From NCBI GenBank assembly GCA_903904495.1, contig CAIVCU010000412.1, forward strand, positions 1 to 5,331: a DNA stretch of 5,331 nucleotides. The letters run 5' to 3'. Positions within the stretch are counted from its first letter, which is position 1; each line of letters starts with the position of its first letter. The translations under genes and the position numbers were made by a program. This stretch comes from an uncultured Chlorobiaceae bacterium (lineage in GTDB: Bacteria > Bacteroidota > Chlorobiia > Chlorobiales > Chlorobiaceae). Shown piece after piece: positions 1 to 5,100 of this stretch. Below the pieces are notes generated by a model that did not search any database, was not told where the DNA came from, and saw nothing but the letters and a program-made list of their open reading frames with translations.

Positions 1-243
1 ATTCTTGTCGTTCATGTAGGCTGTAAACCGTGCATAGACGCGATCGATTTTATCGCCGAATTCACCGGTACAGCGGGCTACCAGTTCATCATTTGATATA
101 TGACGTAACAGTTCAACCGGATTATGATTATTTCTTTCCCAAAGAAGCAGTGAGAGTTCTTCAAAAATTTGTTTTGCCTCCGTGTCCCATGACCACCAAA
201 GATTTCTTGTAAGTGCTTTAAGGGAAGTTATTTTATTTTGCAT
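1..243 (-). CDS. glgP: Alpha-glucan (glycogen/maltodextrin) phosphorylase, N-terminal fragment
   Basis: Reading the minus strand from the ATG at 243 gives 81 uninterrupted codons that run off the left edge, so only the N-terminus is present. The protein begins MQNKITSLKALTRNLWWSWD and continues with LLLWERNNHNPVELLRHIS. This matches the DUF3417 domain that heads one subgroup of GT35 alpha-glucan phosphorylases (typical pattern: L..La.NLWWSW...a..lf..l....W....hNPv.lL). The family releases glucose 1-phosphate from the non-reducing ends of glycogen or maltodextrin, using pyridoxal phosphate, in the cytoplasm; the catalytic and PLP-binding parts lie outside the window. The ATG is the only usual start codon before an in-frame stop at 270-268. 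No Shine-Dalgarno sequence is visible upstream. The gene is divergent from the metallophosphoesterase. The family call rests on the N-terminal domain only. Confidence 0.85.
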   Translation of the reverse strand, partial: MQNKITSLKALTRNLWWSWDTEAKQIFEELSLLLWERNNHNPVELLRHISNDELVARCTGEFGDKIDRVYARFTAYMNDKN

Positions 244-333
244 AACGGAAAAGTGATATTGATTGCTTTACTGCAACAGGTTGATGAAAGGTTGTATCTT
301 GGCTAATTGAGTCATCATTTTCATGTCTAATAA

Positions 334-352
334 TATTCAGTGCCAGTGAATA
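334..352. promoter_or_regulatory. 19-bp near-perfect dyad, candidate operator in the glgP/phosphoesterase spacer
   Basis: TATTCAGTGCCAGTGAATA pairs with itself at 8 of 9 positions around a central C (position 343); the only mismatch is G340/G346. It sits between two divergent genes, about 90 bp from the glgP start and 55 bp from the phosphoesterase start, where a dimeric regulator could bind. No matching known regulator motif is recognised, so the role is inference. Confidence 0.35.
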
Positions 353-406
353 AAAGTATTGGCCAATTTACTGTTTTAGAATTGAAAACCGCAAGTCTCT
401 ATATAA

Positions 407-1279
407 TTGATTACAGAGTCAGTAAAAATAGCGCACATTTCAGATCTTCATATTTCCGGAGTTCAGGATCGGCGTCAGCTTGATAGCCTTTCTCGTTTGT
501 TCGATCATTTCAACACCTGCGGGTATGATCATCTTGTTATTTCTGGTGATCTCAGTAACAGTGCCAATCCTGGGGACTGGAAGATTATCAGGGAAAAACT
601 GGAGAGTCACGGACTCTTTCACTGGGACAAAACCACCGTTATTCCAGGAAATCATGATCTGATTCATCTTGAAGAGGAGATGCGTTTTTATAACGCGCTG
701 AATCCTCTTCCACGGTTAAGAAAAAAGGCTTTTGATCGCAGGGTCCTGGAGTTTTGTGCTTTTTTTCAAGAGCTGATTACCGGTGAAGAGGGCGGGGATA
801 AAGCATTTCCATTTCTCAAGATTATAAACTATTCATCCGTCAGGATTGCTCTTGCAGCCCTCAACTCGGTTTATCCATGGTACCCTGCAGATAATCCGCT
901 TGGTGCCAGAGGTTATATCAGCACCGGGCAGCTGCGTGCTCTCAGCGTTGAAAGTGTTCTGACCTCTCTGGCCGATTGTTTTGTTATAGGTCTTTGCCAT
1001 CATGCCTACAAAGTGTACGGTACCGATTCTCCGATTGACCAGGCATTCGACTGGACCATGGAGTTGAAAAACCGGCAGGAATTTCTTGGAACCATGAAGA
1101 TTATACATGCAAAACTCGTGCTGCATGGTCACTTTCATCGATTTCAATCCTATGAGGTTCAGGATATAACCTTCATCAATGGGGGAAGTTTTCGCTACAA
1201 TCCACTGTGTTACAGTGAAATGGTAATCGACGGAATGGGGAGTTGCACACAGAAATTTATTACGCTTCCAGTAAAATAA
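407..1279 (+). CDS. Calcineurin-like metallophosphoesterase of unknown substrate
   Basis: The 290-residue protein carries all motifs of the calcineurin-like (PF00149) dinuclear-metal phosphoesterase fold: D13-x-H15 in HISDLH, G47-D48 in VISGDLSN, G81-N-H-D84 in VIPGNHDL, H198/H199 in LCHHAY, and G241-H-F-H244 in LHGHFH. A GxxSxxQLxxL stretch near 169-179 matches the region before the fourth motif in Icc/CpdA-like members. No signal peptide or membrane segment is seen, so it is probably cytoplasmic. The family hydrolyses phosphomonoesters or phosphodiesters; cAMP phosphodiesterase is one possibility, but nothing in the sequence fixes the substrate. The start is TTG at 407: the codon before it is a TAA stop, and no ATG, GTG or other TTG occurs before the first metal motif. 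There is no clear Shine-Dalgarno. It is a single-gene unit, divergent from glgP and closed by a hairpin after the stop. Confidence 0.9.
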   Translation: MITESVKIAHISDLHISGVQDRRQLDSLSRLFDHFNTCGYDHLVISGDLSNSANPGDWKIIREKLESHGLFHWDKTTVIPGNHDLIHLEEEMRFYNALNPLPRLRKKAFDRRVLEFCAFFQELITGEEGGDKAFPFLKIINYSSVRIALAALNSVYPWYPADNPLGARGYISTGQLRALSVESVLTSLADCFVIGLCHHAYKVYGTDSPIDQAFDWTMELKNRQEFLGTMKIIHAKLVLHGHFHRFQSYEVQDITFINGGSFRYNPLCYSEMVIDGMGSCTQKFITLPVK

Positions 1280-1284
1280 TCATG

Positions 1285-1319
1285 CACTATGGCTGCATCG
1301 TAAAAAAGCAGCCATAGTG
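1285..1319. terminator. 12-bp stem hairpin between convergent genes, putative bidirectional terminator
   Basis: CACTATGGCTGC (1285-1296) and GCAGCCATAGTG (1308-1319) are perfect inverted repeats with an 11-nt loop. The hairpin begins 6 nt past the phosphoesterase stop and lies 31 nt past the ferritin stop. Neither strand has a U-run after the stem; the A6 run is in the loop. It is therefore not a textbook intrinsic terminator and could instead stabilise mRNA 3' ends. Confidence 0.6.
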
Positions 1320-1349
1320 TCAATAGGCATCTTCATTCCTGTTGCTCTT

Positions 1350-1844
1350 CTAATTCTGGCCTCTCCGTGCGAGCTGACGATCCATCATAATCAATGCATG
1401 TCCCTTTTCTCCGGCCATTTTCAGGGTTTCTAGGATAGCTGAGGCTGAGGCCTCTTCCTCAACCTGTTCAGTGATAAACTCATGTAACAGCACTTGTGCC
1501 GCATAGTCTTTCTCTTTCAGCGCTACCTCATAGAGTTTGTTGATGAGCACGGTTATTTTTCGTTCATGTTTGAGGACTTCTTCGAAAAGCGCCGTTGGTG
1601 ACTTGAATTCCAAAGGAGGTTGCTCAATTTTCTGAAGCTCCACTCGCCCGCCCCGTTCGTTGACAAATTTATAGAGTTTCATCGCGTGACCAGATTCCTC
1701 TTTGGTCTGGATTTTCAGCCAGTTTGCAAAACCCGGAAGGTTCAGTGATTCGGCGTATGCCGCCATAGAAAGGTAGAGATAAGACGATGACAGCTCATGA
1801 TTGATCTGATCGTTGAATGCGTTCTGAAGCGTTTTGCTGAGCAT
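1350..1844 (-). CDS. ftnA: Ferritin (non-haem, FtnA type)
   Basis: The 164-residue length is normal for bacterial non-haem ferritin. It stores iron in a 24-subunit cytoplasmic shell after oxidising Fe(II) to Fe(III). The ferroxidase residues fall at the same numbers as in E. coli FtnA: E17, Y24, E50, H53, E94, Q127 and E130. Supporting stretches are NHELSSSYLYLSMA (helix A), KEESGHAMKLYKF (helix B), and ITEQVEEE (helix D). There is no haem-type Met equivalent to bacterioferritin that I can point to, so ferritin rather than Bfr. The ATG at 1844 is preceded by AGGAG (complement of 1853-1857) at good distance, which fixes the start. It lies 85 bp downstream of another ferritin-superfamily gene on the same strand and has its own candidate promoter, so it may be transcribed both alone and by read-through. 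No convincing Fur box was seen. Confidence 0.97.
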   Translation of the reverse strand: MLSKTLQNAFNDQINHELSSSYLYLSMAAYAESLNLPGFANWLKIQTKEESGHAMKLYKFVNERGGRVELQKIEQPPLEFKSPTALFEEVLKHERKITVLINKLYEVALKEKDYAAQVLLHEFITEQVEEEASASAILETLKMAGEKGHALIMMDRQLARRGQN

Positions 1845-1870
1845 GGGACCTTCTCCTGCAGATTGAGTTT

Positions 1871-1898
1871 ATTGTAAGGCAACTTATTCATCAATCAA
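1871..1898 (-). promoter_or_regulatory. Candidate sigma-70-type promoter for ferritin
   Basis: On the minus strand, TTGATT (1898-1893) and TACAAT (1876-1871) are separated by 16 nt, giving a predicted start of transcription around 1864 and a leader of about 20 nt carrying the ferritin AGGAG. The hexamers are moderate matches in an AT-rich spacer, so this is a candidate only. Confidence 0.4.
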
Positions 1899-1929
1899 CG
1901 AGGAGAGTGTTGTATTAGTTTCTCTTAAT

Positions 1930-2433
1930 CTATCTGTTTTCTTTCATGTAGCTGCGGATTCTTTCGGCATGATCGCAGTCTTCCTGATTGAGCTGTTTAA
2001 AAATAGTCGAGGACAGAGAATTGGTTGGACTGTCAAGAAACTGCTGAAAATGGGATTCACCTGCAGCCAGTTCAAGATCGAGCGCGATTTGCAAGGCCTC
2101 TGTTTTTGAAGGCGGAGTATCCGAATATTTAATGATCAGGGCAGCAATTTTTGCATTGGTGTCGATGAGGGATTGCAGGTCTGTTGATAACAGGTTTTCT
2201 GGAAAAAATTCCAGTGGCTGTGGTTGTTTTTTCTCCTGTTGAAGCAGTGATGCGTGTCCTTGTTCCTCCATAGCCAGTTCCCACCAGAAATCCTCATCCT
2301 CAAAAAAACTGTCATGAAAAATGGTATAGAGTTTAGCAAGGTTCAGTTCAAGCTTTATTGACTCGTCAAGATGTTTTTGCAGTGTTGCAGGCATGGCCAA
2401 TACATTTAATGTGGCTGTTGTTTTTCTCTTCAA
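1930..2433 (-). CDS. Small ferritin-like / rubrerythrin-like diiron four-helix-bundle protein
   Basis: The product is a predicted all-helical protein with two ExxH-type pairs spaced as in the rubrerythrin/ferritin-like superfamily: E29 (KLELNLAKLY, helix A), E57-x-x-H60 (MEEQGHASLL, helix B), E121 with E125 (LDLELAAGES, helix C), and D152-x-x-H155 preceded by E151 (QEDCDHAERI, helix D). No rubredoxin Cys4 domain is present. Such proteins bind a diiron centre and are usually linked to peroxide handling or iron storage; the reaction here is unknown. The longest reading starts with TTG at 2433 (167 residues). ATG at 2394 gives 154 residues, begins MPATLQKHLDES just before helix A, and keeps every motif, so I favour it. 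Neither start has a clear Shine-Dalgarno. The gene lies 85 bp upstream of ferritin on the same strand, and a shared role in iron or oxidant handling is plausible. Confidence 0.8.
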   Translation of the reverse strand: MKRKTTATLNVLAMPATLQKHLDESIKLELNLAKLYTIFHDSFFEDEDFWWELAMEEQGHASLLQQEKKQPQPLEFFPENLLSTDLQSLIDTNAKIAALIIKYSDTPPSKTEALQIALDLELAAGESHFQQFLDSPTNSLSSTIFKQLNQEDCDHAERIRSYMKENR

Positions 2434-2446
2434 GTTGAAAGAGAAA
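2423..2446. repeat. Interrupted palindrome at the 5' end of the diiron gene
   Basis: TTTCTCTT (2423-2430) and AAGAGAAA (2439-2446) are perfect 8-bp inverted repeats with an 8-bp spacer that itself contains most of a TTCAA/TTGAA dyad. The element covers the TTG candidate start at 2433 and lies 29-52 bp upstream of the ATG at 2394. If the ATG is the true start, this is in the leader or promoter and could be an operator or a weak hairpin. Its role is inferred. Confidence 0.35.
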
Positions 2447-2526
2447 TTACAAGATGATAATTTCTTGACTTGAAATATACTCAGTTATCTTTTACTCAGG
2501 TTGTTTTTTTCTTGTCTCTGAAATTG

Positions 2527-2540
2527 ACCTCTTGAGGTGA
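2527..2540 (+). promoter_or_regulatory. Ribosome binding site of the SLOG gene, embedded in a small hairpin
   Basis: GAGGTGA (2534-2540) ends 6 nt before the ATG at 2547, an optimal Shine-Dalgarno that supports this start. The same bases can pair with ACCT (2527-2530) across a CTTG tetraloop, AGGT being 2535-2538, so the site may be partly masked. The stem is only 4 bp, so any effect would be weak. Confidence 0.6.
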
Positions 2541-2546
2541 GATTAT

Positions 2547-3014
2547 ATGCTTAAAAAAATTGTTTCGGGTGGTCAGACCGGTGTTGATCGAGCGGCACTT
2601 GATGTTGCAATAGTCAGTGGTATTGATCATGGCGGATGGTGTCCTAAAGGGAGAAGGGCGGAAGATGGCCGGATTCCGGAGCGTTACAATCTACAGGAAA
2701 CACCACGTGCCGGTTACCGTCAGAGAACAGCATGGAATGTCCGGGACTCTGATGGCACCCTTATTCTTGTTCGTCATCGTTTGAGAGGCGGATCCCGATA
2801 TACCTGTGATTGCGCCATACAGAGTGGTCAGCGGTATTTTTTGGCCAGGCTTGATGCTATGACCTCTCCGCAATCTGCTTATCAGTGGATACAGGAGCAC
2901 TCAATTGCAATACTCAATATTGCGGGCCCCCGCGCAACTTCTGATCCATTGATTTATGAAGATGCCCGATACTTTCTTGAAGCCCTTCTTTCCTTGGAGA
3001 GGGCTTCAGCATAG
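2547..3014 (+). CDS. SLOG/cpYpsA-family protein ('putative molybdenum carrier'), function unknown
   Basis: The 155-residue protein matches the 'putative molybdenum carrier' family (PF12694), part of the SLOG/LOG-like Rossmann superfamily. Landmarks are the N-terminal VSGGQTGVDRAALD (residues 6-19), a nucleotide- or ligand-binding loop; HGGWCPKGRRAEDG (28-41); the RTAWNVRDSDGTLIL stretch (about 60-74) with R-G-G following; and the C-terminal LNIAGPRATSDPLIY (about 123-137), which is typical of the family. The length is normal for a single-domain member. The family name comes from structural similarity to the algal molybdenum cofactor carrier. Related SLOG proteins are proposed to bind or process nucleotide-derived ligands, and no activity is established for this group. 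No molybdenum-cofactor gene is visible nearby to support the name. It is divergent from the diiron gene and ends 2 bp from the convergent carB stop. It is probably a monocistronic, cytoplasmic protein. Confidence 0.9.
   Translation: MLKKIVSGGQTGVDRAALDVAIVSGIDHGGWCPKGRRAEDGRIPERYNLQETPRAGYRQRTAWNVRDSDGTLILVRHRLRGGSRYTCDCAIQSGQRYFLARLDAMTSPQSAYQWIQEHSIAILNIAGPRATSDPLIYEDARYFLEALLSLERASA
2978..3008. terminator. 9-bp stem hairpin at the convergent SLOG/carB ends, possible bidirectional terminator
   Basis: TGAAGCCCT (2978-2986) and AGGGCTTCA (3000-3008) are perfect inverted repeats with a 13-nt loop. The element lies inside the last codons of the SLOG gene and begins 8 nt past the carB stop. With only 2 bp between the two stop codons, it is the only obvious structure that could end either transcript. 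Neither strand shows a U-run after the stem. Confidence 0.45.
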
Positions 3015-3016
3015 CG

Positions 3017-4873
3017 TTATTTGTTGCGGTAAGAAGCGTATTCCTGCAGACTTTTAACACCGAACTCCTGGTGGCGGATACAATCTATAGCCTGAACTGA
3101 TGCTTCTGCCGCTTCGATGGTGGTTACAAAAGGCACATTGCTCAATACCGATGCCGCGCCAATTGCCTCTTCGTCGTGCAGAGCTTTTTCACCTCTTGGG
3201 GTGTTAATGACAAAGTTGATCTTACCGTGCTTGATAATATCGAAGATGTTCGGTCGACCTTCCTCACCCACCTTGTAGACTTTTTTGCACTCAATGCCGT
3301 TGTCTATAAGAAACTGGTGAGTGCCAGCTGTGGCTATTAAATCAAAGTCCATGCGGTAGAGTGCTTTTGCAATGGCAAGTATCCGCGGGTTTTTATCCTG
3401 ATCGTTTACACTGATGAAAACCGATCCGGAAAGCGGGAGCTGCATGCTTGCTGCCTGATAAGCCTTGGCAAAAGCCTCAGGGAACTCATCGGCAAGGCTC
3501 ATTGCTTCACCGGTTGAGCGCATTTCAGGGCCGAGGTAGACACCTGATTTTACAAACTTGGAGAATGGAAAGACTGGCTCCTTGATGGCCATGTGCTTCA
3601 TGCCGAGTTCATCGCAATCTTTCAGGTCGTACTCTTTACGCAGGTCACTAAGTTTTTCACCAAGCATGACCCGTGTTGCAATCTTTACAACAGGTATTGC
3701 GGTTGCCTTGCCGACAAAAGGCACAGTCCTGCTGGCTCTTGGGTTGACTTCAATAACATAGACACTCTCGTTCTGCACGGCATACTGTATGTTCATCAGT
3801 CCAACAACCTTCAGGTTTGCCGCCAAGGTACGGGTATAGGCCTTCATTGTGGCAATAACCTTCGGACTGATGTTGTGATAGGGAAGAATCGAGGTGGAAT
3901 CTCCACTGTGTATTCCTGCAGCCTCAACGTGCTGCATGATGCCGCTTATAACGCAGTCAGTTGCATCGGCAATGGCATCAATGTCGAATTCCACAGCTGT
4001 TTCCAGAAAGCGGTCGATCAGCAGTGGATATTTTTCGGTAATGAAAAGTGCCTGATCGACATACTCTTTGAGTGAATCGTCATTGTAGACGATTTTCATT
4101 GCCCGTCCTCCAAGGACATAGCTTGGGCGAACCAGTGCTGGATACCCGATTCTTTTTGTGATGGTCTTGGCCTCTTCAAAGCTGATTGCCGTTCCGTACT
4201 CAGGATGGGGAATATTCAGCTCTTCAAGCAGTGCGCCGAATTTTTTACGGTCTTCAGCCATGTCGATGCCTTTTGACGAGGTGCCGAGAATGGTTACACC
4301 GGCTTCATGTAGTTTTGCTGAGAGCTTCAGTGGTGTCTGTCCACCAAAGCTTACAATAACACCGAGAGGTTTTTCGTGTTCTATGATCCGAATGGTATCC
4401 TCAAACGTGAGCGGCTCAAAATAGAGCTTGTCGGCTATGTCGTAGTCAGTTGAAACAGTTTCAGGGTTACAGTTGACCATGATGGTTTCATAACCTGCTT
4501 CTTTGAGAGCAAACACAGCCTGGACACAACAATAGTCAAACTCGATGCCCTGACCTATTCTGTTCGGGCCTCCACCGAGAATAATGACTTTTTTCAGATC
4601 GGACGAAATAGATTCATTTTCCTCTTCGTATGTCGAGTAATGGTAGGGCGTTTTTGCATCGAATTCCGCAGCGCAGGTGTCAACGGTTTTGAAGACAGAT
4701 TCAATACCGTAATGTTTTCTGAGCGCTCTGATGGATGGTTCTGCTGTATTGAAAATATTAGCAAGCTGAAAATCGGAAAACCCGTTCTGTTTGGCTTGTA
4801 GCAGCCTCTCTTTCGGGAATTTCCTTGAAAGGTCAATAATCTCCTGTGTCAGGTCGGAAGCTTGGATGGTCAT
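3017..4873 (-). CDS. carB: Carbamoyl-phosphate synthase large subunit, C-terminal half (split CarB)
   Basis: The 618-residue protein corresponds to roughly the last 60% of a standard CarB of about 1,070 residues. In order it has the oligomerisation domain (about 1-90, with AKQNGFSDFQLANI and VDTCAAEF), the second ATP-grasp synthetase unit (about 95-470, with GGGPNRIGQGIEFDY at 100-114, VRPSYVLGGRAM at 248-259, and metal/ATP residues E375 and N377 in EVNPRASRT), and the MGS-like allosteric domain (about 480-618, with T515 and T518 in ATAGTH and INTPRG at 556-561). The first ATP-grasp unit, which makes carboxyphosphate and carbamate, is absent. This half phosphorylates carbamate to carbamoyl phosphate for pyrimidine and arginine synthesis and must act with a separate N-terminal half and CarA. 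ATG at 4873 is preceded by an in-frame stop at 4891-4889, and the upstream DNA encodes no CarB. The split is therefore real in this window, with the other half elsewhere. It is probably monocistronic, from its own promoter. Confidence 0.97.
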   Translation of the reverse strand: MTIQASDLTQEIIDLSRKFPKERLLQAKQNGFSDFQLANIFNTAEPSIRALRKHYGIESVFKTVDTCAAEFDAKTPYHYSTYEEENESISSDLKKVIILGGGPNRIGQGIEFDYCCVQAVFALKEAGYETIMVNCNPETVSTDYDIADKLYFEPLTFEDTIRIIEHEKPLGVIVSFGGQTPLKLSAKLHEAGVTILGTSSKGIDMAEDRKKFGALLEELNIPHPEYGTAISFEEAKTITKRIGYPALVRPSYVLGGRAMKIVYNDDSLKEYVDQALFITEKYPLLIDRFLETAVEFDIDAIADATDCVISGIMQHVEAAGIHSGDSTSILPYHNISPKVIATMKAYTRTLAANLKVVGLMNIQYAVQNESVYVIEVNPRASRTVPFVGKATAIPVVKIATRVMLGEKLSDLRKEYDLKDCDELGMKHMAIKEPVFPFSKFVKSGVYLGPEMRSTGEAMSLADEFPEAFAKAYQAASMQLPLSGSVFISVNDQDKNPRILAIAKALYRMDFDLIATAGTHQFLIDNGIECKKVYKVGEEGRPNIFDIIKHGKINFVINTPRGEKALHDEEAIGAASVLSNVPFVTTIEAAEASVQAIDCIRHQEFGVKSLQEYASYRNK

Positions 4874-4952
4874 GCAGTCTCGATAGTTTTAAGAAGCTTC
4901 AGGATATAGCTGTATTAAGGTAACAAATCACCTCTTTATTAAAAACCGGTGC

Positions 4953-4980
4953 ATTATACAAAAATGCTCATGCTTCTCAA
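4953..4980 (-). promoter_or_regulatory. Strong sigma-70-type promoter candidate for carB
   Basis: On the minus strand, TTGAGA (4980-4975) and a perfect TATAAT (4958-4953) are 16 nt apart. Transcription would start near 4946, leaving a leader of about 73 nt before the carB ATG. I see no PyrR-binding or other recognised leader element in it. Confidence 0.6.
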
Positions 4981-5042
4981 AGTTGCCGTTTGCCGCTCTC
5001 TATTCTTCTTTTTTTGGGCTCTGAAAATGGAACAGGAATTTT

Positions 5043-5070
5043 TTTACATTACACTGTCTTTAGGTACTAT
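5043..5070 (+). promoter_or_regulatory. Candidate sigma-70-type promoter for ribB/ribBA
   Basis: TTTACA (5043-5048) and TACTAT (5065-5070) are 16 nt apart. Transcription starting near 5077 would give a leader of only about 23 nt, too short for an FMN riboswitch. None of the conserved RFN-element sequence is visible in the whole 226-bp spacer. Confidence 0.45.
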
Positions 5071-5082
5071 CTGTTTTGAAAA

Positions 5083-5100
5083 AAGGGGTAATAAGGGGTA
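5083..5100 (+). repeat. Tandem AAGGGGTA doublet at the ribB/ribBA start
   Basis: AAGGGGTA occurs at 5083-5090 and again at 5093-5100, the last base of the second copy being the A of the start codon. The second AAGGGG is too close to the ATG (1 nt) to serve as a Shine-Dalgarno. The first, 11 nt away, is a little far but usable, and is the likely ribosome binding site. Confidence 0.5.

Noticed and set aside
30..212. 60-codon plus-strand ORF at the left edge
   Set aside because: It is antisense to the alpha-glucan phosphorylase N-terminus, which has clear family motifs (NLWWSW, HNPVELL); the plus-strand product resembles nothing.
833..1147. 104-codon minus-strand ORF inside the phosphoesterase gene
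   Set aside because: It lies entirely opposite a gene with all catalytic motifs intact and shows no recognisable domain.
407..1279. Naming the phosphoesterase CpdA (cAMP phosphodiesterase)
   Set aside because: The metal motifs are shared by the whole calcineurin-like superfamily; nothing visible specifies cAMP.
2456..2489. GATAA...TTATC ends in the diiron/SLOG spacer as a possible Fur box
   Set aside because: The arms are 24 bp apart and the interior does not match the 19-bp Fur consensus; only the outer 5 bp are symmetric.
3593..4075. 160-codon plus-strand ORF opposite carB
   Set aside because: It is a shadow of the highly conserved CarB reading frame, with Cys/His-rich low-plausibility protein sequence and no family resemblance.
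4158..4424. 88-codon plus-strand ORF opposite carB
   Set aside because: It is antisense to the ATP-grasp region; its Ser-rich composition is typical of a reverse-complement shadow.
4874..5099. FMN riboswitch ahead of ribB/ribBA, or a pyrimidine attenuator ahead of carB
   Set aside because: None of the conserved RFN-element blocks are present and the ribB leader is predicted at about 23 nt. The carB leader shows an SD-like AGAGGTGA and tiny possible upstream ORFs but no terminator/antiterminator pair.
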